NCBI RefSeq assembly: GCF_001435775.1
Contig: NZ_AZFK01000038.1
Coordinates: 1-35,773 of the forward strand
Direction: 5' to 3'
Source: Limosilactobacillus ingluviei DSM 15946
GTDB taxonomy: Bacteria; Bacillota; Bacilli; Lactobacillales; Lactobacillaceae
Length of the DNA: 35,773 bases
In this document: piece after piece, positions 5,502 through 12,345 of the stretch
How positions within the stretch are numbered: the first letter of the stretch is position 1
Layout of the letters: each line of letters starts with the position of its first letter
Program-made: the position numbers and the translations under genes
The notes under the pieces: generated by a model
What the model was told of the DNA's origin: nothing
Databases searched by the model: none
What the model saw: only the letters and a program-made list of their open reading frames with translations

Positions 5502-7166
5502 TTAAGCGCTATGTCGTTTGTACCCTTTGCGTCGCTTTCCAAATAATTTGCAATTGTCGCTTTTATTCCAATTCTCGTTATTATCAAATACCATCGAAAT
5601 CTTAGCAGTTAGTGGGTTTCGTCCACCCCGTGCAATTTCTCGGCCGTTCTGTTCAAACACGACTTCCAGTAACTCGGTATTGGTAAACTGTGGCAGCTTA
5701 TGCAGTTGGTCCGGTGAAAATATAATATAGTCACTTGTCTTGTTCTCACCAGTGCCAGTTACAACTCGTTTACCATATTCACCGTGTTCCCTATATCGTT
5801 TCCAATACTGTTGCCGCTGGTAAATGCTGAAACTGTCCCAATCATCAGGGACCAGTAATTCGCTGTATTCCAGCATTAAATCGGCTTGCAGGTCGGCGGC
5901 CATTGCCTTAGATTGCTTATCGTGGGCCACTCGTTCCAGCTTGTCCGGTAACTTCAAGGCGTGCCCCTGTTCAAACAGCACTTTGGCTTCCGCTAGGATT
6001 TGCAAGATATCAGCATTGTTATAGTCACCCGGTGCCGGCATAGGCTTCCTGGCCCTGCTTTTCTCGCAATGAATGGGATAAAAGCGTCGGTTACCGGTTA
6101 AGTCGTGTAGATATTCAGAACGGTTCACGGTTCCGATAAACATATTCTTGCGGGGATGATATTCTCGAATCCGCCCATAAGGGGAACGGAAATTATCGCT
6201 AGTAGCCGAAATAAATGCCTTGGTTCGGTCCAGACTGGTGTTAGTCATGGCTTCTAGTTCGCCAATTTCGACCACCCAAGCGCTATGGATTTTAATAAGG
6301 TCGTCCTTATCAGCGCCCATTGTCCTTAAACTGTCCTCAAAATATGGTGGTGAACATAGCAGGCTAACCAGCGTACTTTTTCCGATACCCTGTTTACCAT
6401 CAAGAATCGGCATAATGTCGCACTTAATTCCGGGCCGGTATACTCTGGCAACCAGGCCCACCAGCCATGTTTCAGTAACGGCCTTTACATATTCGTTATT
6501 GTCAGCCCCTAAGTAATCAATGAAAAAGTTAGCCGCCCGTTGTTGTCCGTCCCATTGCACCGTTTCGATACGTTGCTTAATGGGATTAAATGGATGGCCC
6601 TTAGCAGCTAACAACAGGCCATCCATTACCGCCTTATCAGTAGGTATCATCCGATAATAGCGTTCAATGTTGGTTGCCAGGTTGGCTACTAAGTCATCAT
6701 CAATCGAAACGAAACCCGCTTGGGTGCTTTTTCGATACTCTGCCTCTTCGGTGAAGCTGTTGTATCTGAATAAGTCTTGGTAATGGGGGTCATGCTCAAA
6801 GATTAGCCGGACGTTCTCCCGTGAATTGGGTTTGATAACCCCTTTATCAGTTTTTAGCATTCCTTGCTTTGCCGCTTTAATCGAACTCATGGTATTAGTC
6901 ATCCCCAACAGGGTGCTATCAACAGCTTTTAGGATAGTCATCATCCGATAGTTAGAATTCTTTTCGTCTAGCTGGCTGGCTAATTTAGTAGCCTGCTCTC
7001 GTGCTTTTTGGTTGGCTTCATCCCCATATGCCTTGTTAATATCAGCGGTGATTTTATTAGCCAGCTCATGGGCCGTGTCTTTCTTGACGTATTGCAGCGC
7101 CAAAGAATTGATGGCGGCCCATTCGGCCTTTTCGGTGGCGCTCTGTTTATCTTTCTCTTCACTCAT
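5502..7166 (-). CDS. VapE-type replication helicase/ATPase
   Basis: A 554-residue protein of the virulence-associated protein E family. The ATPase half has Walker A GKQGIGKST (257-265), Walker B-like WVVEIGEL (297-304), a sensor region FIGTVNRSEYLHD and a TGNRRF arginine motif (357-362), typical of this SF3-like AAA+ group. The N-terminal ~110 residues are charged and helical, and the C-terminus is basic. It likely unwinds the satellite origin and works with the primase-polymerase just upstream. The ATG lies 4 bases after the primase stop, with GAGGGGG upstream. Length is normal for satellite VapE proteins and the gene is intact. The iterons lie immediately after its stop, as in SaPI rep loci. 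The family is firm; direct origin binding is inference. Confidence 0.85.
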   Translation of the reverse strand: MSEEKDKQSATEKAEWAAINSLALQYVKKDTAHELANKITADINKAYGDEANQKAREQATKLASQLDEKNSNYRMMTILKAVDSTLLGMTNTMSSIKAAKQGMLKTDKGVIKPNSRENVRLIFEHDPHYQDLFRYNSFTEEAEYRKSTQAGFVSIDDDLVANLATNIERYYRMIPTDKAVMDGLLLAAKGHPFNPIKQRIETVQWDGQQRAANFFIDYLGADNNEYVKAVTETWLVGLVARVYRPGIKCDIMPILDGKQGIGKSTLVSLLCSPPYFEDSLRTMGADKDDLIKIHSAWVVEIGELEAMTNTSLDRTKAFISATSDNFRSPYGRIREYHPRKNMFIGTVNRSEYLHDLTGNRRFYPIHCEKSRARKPMPAPGDYNNADILQILAEAKVLFEQGHALKLPDKLERVAHDKQSKAMAADLQADLMLEYSELLVPDDWDSFSIYQRQQYWKRYREHGEYGKRVVTGTGENKTSDYIIFSPDQLHKLPQFTNTELLEVVFEQNGREIARGGRNPLTAKISMVFDNNENWNKSDNCKLFGKRRKGYKRHSA

Positions 7167-7170
7167 TCAA

Positions 7171-8205
7171 TTAATACCCCCTCATATATCGTTCTAGCTG
7201 CTGGCGTTTGTGGTCGATGGCTTGCTTTATAGTCCGTTGGCCGTAAGTCCCGCCACCATCCATTCGGTCCCACTTGGGCCGGTACAGATTAGTTTGCTTG
7301 AATACCTCATCAATTAATCGGCTGTCGTAATCACCGGTTACCTGGCGGACCCAATAAGCCAGCATATTGCAGCAAGCCATATCTTGGGCCGATGGGTCGT
7401 AATTAATTAGCTGGCCGTTCTCATCGGGGAATTGCTTCCCGGTAACGTTGGTACTCTCGACAGGCAAATCAGCTGTCAGCCACCAATTAAACCGCTTGGC
7501 GTCCGTACTCTGCATAATGGAATCAATGACGGCCACCCCTGTATCACTTAACACCCCATGTGATAGCTCTGTGTTGCTGAAATCACTGTTACCAGTCTGG
7601 TCCGGTGGTGCATACTCGCCAAACAATAATTGGTGCAGCTGCTGCCACATGGGTTGGCTGATGGTGCTGATTTTAAGTGGTAAGTCGTCATCTAGGGCTT
7701 TACCTGTCAAGGCAATTAACCGGCCACTGGTGTACAGCTCTCGGCCGTGTTGCTTGGTGCTGAATTGCTCTACGGTGTCATCAACCTTGAAAATGAAGTG
7801 CAATCCCAAACCGGACTGGCTAACCTCGCAATAGGTATCACCTAATAGGTCCAGCAGCTGGTTAATTAAGCTGTCCTGGTCCGGGCTGTAATCGTCGATT
7901 TCGTTGGGGATGTTATCCAGGTCGAGAAAACACCAGCCGCCGCCGACCATGAATCCTGGTCCACCATAATTCATCACTTTGGCCCGCTCGGGATTAGCTT
8001 GGGCAAATGTGTAAGTATTTAGCGCCTGTTGGTAGGTTCCCCACGTACTCGGTCCCACACTTGACGCCAGTCCCGTACACCTTGGGCTATTTAGGTTATG
8101 GGGGACTTTCTTGCGCTTGTGGGTGTCGTCCGGGTGCTGCGGGTCGTCATGATAGAACCAAGCACACCAGCGGCGCTCTTGCTTCATTGCTTCCGGGAAG
8201 TCCAT
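7171..8205 (-). CDS. Primase-polymerase (AEP superfamily)
   Basis: The 344-aa start MDFPEAMKQERRW is chosen because its ATG overlaps the previous stop (TAATG) behind GAGGGGG; a longer frame has no ribosome-binding site. Archaeo-eukaryotic primase signatures are visible: FLDLD (93-97) as the catalytic acidic motif, SQSGLGLHFI (129-138) as the SxxGxH-type motif, and YTSGRLIALTGK (158-169). The C-terminal part (RPKWDRMDGGGTYGQRTIKQAI) resembles the helical domain that follows the primase core in phage and satellite proteins. It should prime satellite DNA replication with the VapE ATPase. It is translationally coupled at its 5' end. Confidence 0.8.
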   Translation of the reverse strand: MDFPEAMKQERRWCAWFYHDDPQHPDDTHKRKKVPHNLNSPRCTGLASSVGPSTWGTYQQALNTYTFAQANPERAKVMNYGGPGFMVGGGWCFLDLDNIPNEIDDYSPDQDSLINQLLDLLGDTYCEVSQSGLGLHFIFKVDDTVEQFSTKQHGRELYTSGRLIALTGKALDDDLPLKISTISQPMWQQLHQLLFGEYAPPDQTGNSDFSNTELSHGVLSDTGVAVIDSIMQSTDAKRFNWWLTADLPVESTNVTGKQFPDENGQLINYDPSAQDMACCNMLAYWVRQVTGDYDSRLIDEVFKQTNLYRPKWDRMDGGGTYGQRTIKQAIDHKRQQLERYMRGY

Positions 8206-8483
8206 TACTCGGCCCCCTCTACATATTTTTGATAGGTAGCTTCCAGTTTGTCGGCTTGGTCCTTGGTGGTGGACTTTAGGCACCGTAACAGGGCTTTGAT
8301 GGCCTGCTGGTTCCTTAATGTACTGGCAACCAACATTGCTTGTTCACCCTTGTTAAGCCATTCTTTGCCGTCGATGGGGTCCAGTACCTCGTCGACCATA
8401 TCGGCTAAGGCGGCTAATAGCCCGGTCTGGGTTTCGTTCATCGTTTGAATATCGCTTAAATCAAAATCTAAATCGTTCTTCAT
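8205..8483 (-). CDS. Small acidic protein, 92 aa
   Basis: MKNDLDFDLSDIQTMNETQ... starts at a TAATG overlap with the upstream gene's stop and ends in another TAATG overlap with the primase start. The chain 8689-8205-7171 is therefore tightly coupled. The protein is acidic and helical, with a likely helical hairpin at 50-85 (LVASTLRNQQAIKALLRCL). Family not recognised. Position suggests a role in satellite replication or its control. Confidence 0.75.
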   Translation of the reverse strand: MKNDLDFDLSDIQTMNETQTGLLAALADMVDEVLDPIDGKEWLNKGEQAMLVASTLRNQQAIKALLRCLKSTTKDQADKLEATYQKYVEGAE

Positions 8484-8689
8484 TAGTTCTCACCGCCGTT
8501 GTTACTGTTAATAAAGCCAACATGGTCAATAATGCTTTTTAGTTGATTAGCAACTAGCTCAAATTCTGGGTCGTTAATTTTGCAGGAATTAGTAACTAGG
8601 TCATCGGTCAACTTGCCTTTAACGATGGTTAAAATTTTATTACCGTTGCTATCTTGTGAAGCGAAAATAGAGTAGTTATTATTCTTCAT
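8483..8689 (-). CDS. Small unknown protein, 68 aa
   Basis: I use the internal start MKNNNYSIFASQDSNG. The longer frame adds a hydrophobic stretch that looks like translated upstream DNA. The ribosome-binding site is poor (AAAGGA about 14 bases away), so the start is uncertain. The protein has a short beta-like first half (ILTIVKGKL) and a helical second half. The stop overlaps the next ATG. The gap 8690-8839 contains a small inverted repeat (ACGCT-TCC-AGCGT near 8770) and no gene. Confidence 0.55.
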   Translation of the reverse strand: MKNNNYSIFASQDSNGNKILTIVKGKLTDDLVTNSCKINDPEFELVANQLKSIIDHVGFINSNNGGEN

Positions 8690-8839
8690 TCTTAAACACC
8701 AATCCTTTAATTTAATTGCTAGGCTTGGTATAATGATTAGTACAATGTGAAACAAAAATGTTCCACGCTTCCAGCGTATACCAAACACCACTCGCCAAAG
8801 TTTCGTTTGATATATGCTTTTTTTTGTACCTTCATTTAT

Positions 8840-9145
8840 CTAGCCCTTTAGTTCTGTACTGCTGATTACTTGTGCCCGTTTAGTCATCATCTGAATTTGT
8901 GATGTTAGCGGGGCCAACGCTTGCTGCCGTTCTTGGTCGTTGGTAATGATGAAGTAGCCATTTCTAGGCTTCTGGTTCGTGGCCCCAATTGGTTGATGGT
9001 GGACCACAATTAATCGGTAGATGATGGCCCGGACCTTGCGCCCATTCCAACCGGTCAGCTTGACTAACTCACGTAATGGGCGGGGATGATTACCCCCATG
9101 TGGCAGCAGCCTTAATAATTGTTGTTCTTCCTGGTCTAATCTCAT
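8840..9145 (-). CDS. Small winged-helix-like DNA-binding protein, 101 aa
   Basis: The start follows GGAGGTATGTAA. The first 65 residues (MRLDQEEQQLLRLLPHG..., LRELVKLTGWNGRKVRAII, KPRNGYFIITN) read like a winged helix: helix, turn, recognition helix, then a two-strand wing. The rest is basic and helical. It is probably a DNA-binding accessory of the early operon. The TAA of the preceding frameshifted gene sits directly before this ATG. Confidence 0.65.
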   Translation of the reverse strand: MRLDQEEQQLLRLLPHGGNHPRPLRELVKLTGWNGRKVRAIIYRLIVVHHQPIGATNQKPRNGYFIITNDQERQQALAPLTSQIQMMTKRAQVISSTELKG

Positions 9146-9293
9146 TTACATACCTCCAATAAATTCTGTGATGATGGAACATAGCAGGGCGGCCAGTGGC
9201 ACGAATGTCGCCAGATAAGCCCATCCCCGTTCGCTGGGGGGCCGTGTTCCAATAAGCTAATATATGCTGGTCAATCGTTGCTAGTAATTTCAT
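9146..9293 (-). pseudogene. Frameshifted 48-49 aa single-pass membrane protein
   Basis: A strong site (GGAGGACATAACT) precedes ATG and MKLLATIDQHILAYWNTAP. After a run of six C on the minus strand (9236-9241 on plus), another frame continues ERGWAYLATFVPLAALLC and ends EFIGGM with TAA exactly before the next gene's ATG. That second half is a clean transmembrane helix. With five C the two halves fuse into one small membrane protein. The uncorrected frame runs 67 residues into the next gene and looks non-native. Either a real homopolymer frameshift or a sequencing error explains it. Confidence 0.6.
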
Positions 9294-9303
9294 AGTTATG
9301 TCC

Positions 9304-9331
9304 TCCAGTCACTTCACGCCGGCAAGCTGTG
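9304..9331 (+). repeat. TCCAGTC plus 16-mer motif, copy 1
   Basis: TCCAGTC, 5 bases, then ACGCCGGCAAGCTGTG. The same pair occurs at 11017-11043 with a 4-base gap, in the int promoter region. It is a likely recognition site for an element-encoded regulator. Confidence 0.55.
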
Positions 9332-9334
9332 ACT

Positions 9335-9607
9335 TTACTTTTCTAGTTGCTTCATAAACTCATCTAACGAACTGCGCTTGTACCGCTTTACTCCCTCAAT
9401 TTTGATTACAGGAATGTGATATTCACGGTCCCATTTATTGAAAGTGCTTGGCGCAATATGAAGATATTTACAGGCTTCTTGCTGTGTTAAAAACGGCGGG
9501 AAGCTATTTTTATTAGTGACTTCCTTTACCGCTGAATCAATAGCCGCCGTTACCATGTTTAGGGTGGCTGCCTTGAGTTCAGGCGGTAGCTGTAAATCAA
9601 TGTCCAT
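9335..9607 (-). CDS. AlpA/Xis-like helix-turn-helix protein, 90 aa
   Basis: I take the second ATG (MDIDLQLPPEL...), because AAGGGG lies 8 bases before it and abuts the first ATG. Residues ~43-85 (FLTQQEACKYLHIAPSTFN, then VKRYKRSSLDEFMKQ) are the MerR-like HTH_17 fold of excisionase/AlpA proteins. In related elements such proteins drive excision and/or activate int. It follows the Cro-like gene by 13 bases. The shared motif at 9304-9331 and 11017-11043 could be its target (inference). Confidence 0.7.
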   Translation of the reverse strand: MDIDLQLPPELKAATLNMVTAAIDSAVKEVTNKNSFPPFLTQQEACKYLHIAPSTFNKWDREYHIPVIKIEGVKRYKRSSLDEFMKQLEK

Positions 9608-9620
9608 GTAATTCATCCCC

Positions 9621-9833
9621 TTAAACTTGTTTAGCTGTCACATTGGTGTTCAACCAGTGCTCTAACCGCTGGTAAACAGAACTTTGCACTGCCATTGGCG
9701 TTGGGTCGTTGATTAACTTGCTCATGGTAGGCAGTGATACGCCAATTTCACTTGCTAAGTCGTTCCGGGTTAAACGATTAATTCCTTTAACCGTTAACAA
9801 CTGCCGCTGCTGTTGTGTCGTAAAAATTTCCAT
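9621..9833 (-). CDS. Cro-like Xre-family regulator, 70 aa
   Basis: The start MEIFTTQQQRQLL is preferred, since AAAGGAGCTAAC precedes it; the upstream ATG lies inside operator 1. Residues ~14-50 (INRLTRNDLASEIGVSLPTMSKLI) form a lambda-repressor-type HTH. As the first gene of the leftward operon, transcribed from the TTGACA/TATTAT promoter across the operators, it occupies the Cro or antirepressor position. Confidence 0.75.
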   Translation of the reverse strand: MEIFTTQQQRQLLTVKGINRLTRNDLASEIGVSLPTMSKLINDPTPMAVQSSVYQRLEHWLNTNVTAKQV

Positions 9834-9851
9834 TTTTGTTAGCTCCTTTCC

Positions 9852-9930
9852 ATACACCTATGTGTATCTTTAATAGCATAATAAAATACACCCAAGTGTA
9901 TGTCAATGATTATTTTGCACTTAGGTGTAT
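9852..9930. promoter_or_regulatory. Three operators between repressor and Cro-like gene
   Basis: O1 ATACACCTATGTGTAT (9852-9867), O2 ATACACCCAAGTGTAT (9886-9901) and O3 (9915-9930, inverted; ATACACCTAAGTGCAA on the minus strand) share an ATACACC half site. O2 fills the spacer of the leftward promoter, O1 covers the start of its transcript, and O3 is nearer the repressor promoter. This is a classic bistable switch layout. Confidence 0.75.
9878..9906 (-). promoter_or_regulatory. Leftward early promoter
   Basis: On the minus strand, -35 TTGACA (9901-9906), a 17-bp spacer containing O2, and -10 TATTAT (9878-9883). A near-consensus strong promoter for the replication operon, silenced by repressor binding. 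Confidence 0.75.
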
Positions 9931-9946
9931 CTTATTTATCTTTTTG

Positions 9947-9955
9947 TGATATTCT
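9947..9955 (+). promoter_or_regulatory. Repressor promoter, extended -10
   Basis: TGATATTCT is an extended -10 with no good -35. Initiation near 9962 leaves only about 10 bases of leader before the repressor ATG. Confidence 0.4.
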
Positions 9956-9972
9956 ATTGTTGGGTGATATAA

Positions 9973-10668
9973 ATGGTTAAAAATCGAATTCGTGAATTAA
10001 GAGAAGAAAATAATTTGACCTTAAAGGGGTTAAGTGACGGTCTAAAAAGCAAGGGCCATCCACTATCTGCTTCATCATTAATTAAATATGAACGAGGAGA
10101 ACGGAACCCATCGCTTGAAACTTGGGAAAACTTAGCAAAGTTCTTTAATGTGCCTGTATCTTATTTGCAGGGGCAAGGCCCATCGGTAGAAAAAGCGAAA
10201 AGTCAAATCATCAGCATTCTTCACAATCGGTATTTTGAGGGGTGGGGGATGATGGTTGATGAAGTGGATGGCTTTTTAAAAGCTACCAATACCAAAGAAA
10301 CGCCCTTTGATTTCTATGGTGATGATGAAACTGATTACGAATTAACCGATAAAATAAAAGTGTTTTGGAATAGTCATTTTGCCTTTATTTTTAACTATCC
10401 AGAAATTATTGATATTTGCGTCAATTTTGACCTTTACAGTGAGGACGAAATTGCAGAACGAATACAAAATGTGATAAGAACAGAATGGTTAAAACAATTA
10501 CCAAAAAGTAATGCCTGGAAAATATTTAACGCTAAATATAGCGACCAACTTGTAAAAGCTGAAATATCTTTAAATTTGGCCGTTCGCCTTGGGACAAAAA
10601 GCGATGTTAAGAATGCAATCACAAATTACGAAAAGATTTTAAATAATCTAAAACGTGATTTAATTTAA
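9973..10668 (+). CDS. Xre-family master repressor without peptidase domain
   Basis: 231 residues. The N-terminal HTH (about 3-62: IRELREENNLTLKGLSDGL, then SASSLIKYERGERNPSLETW) is a clear Xre fold. The remaining ~165 residues are helical and acidic, and lack the S24/LexA Ser-Lys catalytic motifs. The switch is therefore unlikely to be released by RecA-driven self-cleavage. As in SaPI Stl repressors, release by a helper-phage or host protein is the natural hypothesis. A GGGTGA-like site precedes the ATG. It is divergent from the Cro-like gene across the three operators. AT-rich base use is typical of the element. Confidence 0.8.
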   Translation: MVKNRIRELREENNLTLKGLSDGLKSKGHPLSASSLIKYERGERNPSLETWENLAKFFNVPVSYLQGQGPSVEKAKSQIISILHNRYFEGWGMMVDEVDGFLKATNTKETPFDFYGDDETDYELTDKIKVFWNSHFAFIFNYPEIIDICVNFDLYSEDEIAERIQNVIRTEWLKQLPKSNAWKIFNAKYSDQLVKAEISLNLAVRLGTKSDVKNAITNYEKILNNLKRDLI

Positions 10669-10756
10669 CGCCCTAACTAAAACTTAGCCCGTTTTGCTGA
10701 TATAGCTAGTTAGATAGCTGAATATAGTTTCTAAATACCTGCGAAGTATATAGAAC

Positions 10757-10812
10757 CAGTACCCTAAAACAGGGTACTGACCTGCGTACTTGATTTCAGT
10801 ACGAAGCGCCCT
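10757..10812 (+). other. Stem-loops and oriT-like sequence between repressor and integrase
   Basis: CAGTACCCT/AGGGTACTG (10757-10779) forms a 9-bp hairpin, perhaps the repressor terminator, though no T-run follows. Next, CGTACT/AGTACG (10785-10803) is followed directly by AAGCGCCCT. This resembles the nick region of MOBQ-type oriTs (inverted repeat, then AAGTGCGCCCT), but two bases (TG) are absent. No relaxase gene is present. Farther on, a G-run/C-run hairpin lies at about 10903-10927. The whole 10669-11060 gap has no supported gene. Confidence 0.3.
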
Positions 10813-10933
10813 AATCCTTGGGGGAGTAGCGAAATGCGACACCTGCCAAAACAGTACCGTAGGGGACCCAAGTCGGTAAATCGCCGAATCAGGTTAAGCA
10901 GTGGGGGGGTCCAAATTAGACACCCCCTTATAA

Positions 10934-10967
10934 CCTGTGATAGCTCTCTGTTAGCTTTCACATGGTG
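10934..10967 (+). repeat. Inverted repeat upstream of int
   Basis: CCTGTGATAGCTC and GTTAGCTTTCACATGGTG are near-copies of the two arms at 5164-5220, but here only a few bases apart. A shared regulator binding both the origin flank and the int region is suggested. Confidence 0.5.
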
Positions 10968-11016
10968 TTATTCAAGCATATATAATCATGGGGTAGCTCC
11001 CTTATCGGCTATTACT

Positions 11017-11043
11017 TCCAGTCCAAAACGCCGGCAAGCTGTG
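11017..11043 (+). repeat. TCCAGTC plus 16-mer motif, copy 2
   Basis: Same composite motif as 9304-9331. It lies about 18 bases before the int start codon, where a regulator would act on int expression. Confidence 0.55.
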
Positions 11044-11060
11044 CGACAGGAGGTAATACA

Positions 11061-12149
11061 ATGAGTTATGCAAGAAAAGCTAATAAGGGTTATTACGGGT
11101 ATGCCAGCTACCAAGATAAGGATGGCAATTGGCACCAGAAATCAGCAGGGTGTTTCAAGTTAAAGCGGGAAGCACTAGCGGCAGCCGATGAGTTAGAAAC
11201 TAAATTGGGCCAAGTTAATCTTGACTTGAAAGACGTAACGCTGGCTGAATACTTCCAACACTGGTTCAAACTGTATAAGGCCAGCAAGGCCCAAAGTGCT
11301 AGTGCTCGGAATCAGTATCGAATCATGTTAAAAATGATTAACGAGTATTGGAAAGATACCCGGCTGCGTGATATTAAACGGTCAGACTACCAAGCCTTTA
11401 TTAACTGGTATGGTGCTGACCATGCTTATAAGTCAGTCAGCAAGTTAAATGGTGCCATTAGGACAGCGGTTAGTTATGCGATTGATGATGATGTCATTAC
11501 TAAGGACTTTACCCATAACGTCACGGTGACTTATAACCGTGATAAAAAAGTTAAAGTCCAGTACTTAACTAATGATGAATTAGCTACGCTTAAAACGGCC
11601 GTGTTGGCTAAGCTGAACCGGTATAATACAAGCCGTTACATGATACTGACGGCCATCTATACGGGGATGAGAAAAAGTGAAGTCCAGTCTTTGACGTGGA
11701 AAGATATTGACTTTTTGCATTCCACCATCCGGGTAAATAAATCCTGGGACGAAAAGAAAAAGGCTTTTAAGTCCACTAAAACGGAATCAAGCAACCGGAC
11801 CATCAAGGTTAACCGGCAATTGCTGAATCACTTAGCAGACTTAAAAGCCAATCATAGCGTTATGGTGTTTCAGAATGTATTAGGAACCATCCCCACCAGT
11901 AACGCCCTAAATAAATGTCTACGCTCTATTATGGCGTCATGTGGTATCGAAAAGCAAGGCTTTCATTTCCACTCACTGCGTCACGTCCATGTAGCCTATT
12001 TATTAGGGCAGGGCGTGGATGTTTACGCCATTAGCAAGCGTCTAGGCCATTCTAATATCACTGTGACGCTTAACACTTACTCATATTTGATTGATGAGTA
12101 CAAGGCAAAGAATGATACGTTAATTATTGATAAACTAGCAGAATTGTAA
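11061..12149 (+). CDS. int: Tyrosine site-specific integrase
   Basis: 362 residues, ATG behind AGGAGGTAATACA. Domains: an AP2-like arm-binding N-terminus (GYASYQDKDGNWHQKSAG), a core-binding SAM-like domain (~58-145), and a catalytic domain with R204 (TGMRKSE), a likely catalytic Lys near 240, H304-x-x-R307 (HSLRH), H330 (LGHSN) and nucleophile Y340 (LNTYSY). It recombines the tRNA-Glu attB with the element attP, giving attL and attR. The stop lies 60 bases from attR, and the arm repeat 12153-12173 starts 3 bases after it. Full length, apparently functional. An AlpA/Xis-like protein is available for excision. Confidence 0.92.
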   Translation: MSYARKANKGYYGYASYQDKDGNWHQKSAGCFKLKREALAAADELETKLGQVNLDLKDVTLAEYFQHWFKLYKASKAQSASARNQYRIMLKMINEYWKDTRLRDIKRSDYQAFINWYGADHAYKSVSKLNGAIRTAVSYAIDDDVITKDFTHNVTVTYNRDKKVKVQYLTNDELATLKTAVLAKLNRYNTSRYMILTAIYTGMRKSEVQSLTWKDIDFLHSTIRVNKSWDEKKKAFKSTKTESSNRTIKVNRQLLNHLADLKANHSVMVFQNVLGTIPTSNALNKCLRSIMASCGIEKQGFHFHSLRHVHVAYLLGQGVDVYAISKRLGHSNITVTLNTYSYLIDEYKAKNDTLIIDKLAEL

Positions 12150-12152
12150 AAG

Positions 12153-12173
12153 CCACGACAAACTCACGACAAA
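12153..12173 (+). repeat. Right arm-type repeat (21 bp)
   Basis: Exact copy of 2707-2727, in the same orientation. It is followed by a perfect 16-bp palindrome (CCTTGATATATCAAGG, 12187-12202) whose core recurs near attL. Confidence 0.6.
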
Positions 12174-12209
12174 AACGGTGTTAAGCCTTGATATATCAAG
12201 GGGTTGTTG

Positions 12210-12225
12210 TCCCCGTACGGGTGAT
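12210..12225 (+). repeat. attR core (16 bp)
   Basis: Identical to attL (2594-2609), without the rest of the tRNA. Chromosomal sequence resumes to its right. Confidence 0.85.
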
Positions 12226-12264
12226 ATAAATAAAGCTGAAAAGCTTGATATAAAAACGATTAAG

Positions 12265-12304
12265 GAGACTGATGCACATCATTTGTACATCAGTCTCTTA
12301 TTTT
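12265..12304 (+). terminator. Displaced tRNA-Glu terminator
   Basis: GAGACTGATG (12265-12274) pairs with CATCAGTCTC (12288-12297), then TTATTTT. On the chromosome before integration it would follow tRNA-Glu by about 55 bases, so it is probably that gene's terminator, now separated by the element. It may also stop int transcription. Confidence 0.75.
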
Positions 12305-12345
12305 ACCTAATTTTTGCTCCGTTTCATCATCCACAAAATAACACC

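Larger units (their letters stand above)
2594..12225. mobile_element. Integrated satellite element (PICI-like), about 9.6 kb
   Basis: It is bounded by a 16-bp direct repeat (attL 2594-2609, attR 12210-12225) in the 3' end of tRNA-Glu, with a tyrosine integrase next to attR. The order from the right is integrase, Xre repressor, divergent leftward operon (Cro-like, AlpA/Xis-like, winged-helix, small proteins, primase-polymerase, VapE helicase), iteron-rich candidate origin, accessory genes. No capsid, portal, tail, large terminase, holin or lysin gene is present. This is the layout known for Gram-positive phage-inducible chromosomal islands. AT content is visibly higher than in the flanks. I see no small terminase gene, so the packaging mode is unknown. 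Several accessory genes are broken. An alternative is a defective prophage remnant that kept only its early region. Confidence 0.8.

Noticed and set aside
9090-9145. C-terminal part of a 67-residue frame overlapping the winged-helix gene
   Set aside because: It arises from the C-run frameshift; the alternative frame gives a clean membrane helix and ends exactly at the next ATG.
10903-10927. ICE-type oriT at the G-run/C-run hairpin
   Set aside because: The arms are in the opposite order to the C-run/G-run type and lack the CTAAC nick motif; no relaxase is present.
10669-11060. yybP-ykoY-like string GGGGGAGTAGCG before int
   Set aside because: Only the short GGGGAGUAGC match; the second conserved loop and a transporter gene are missing.
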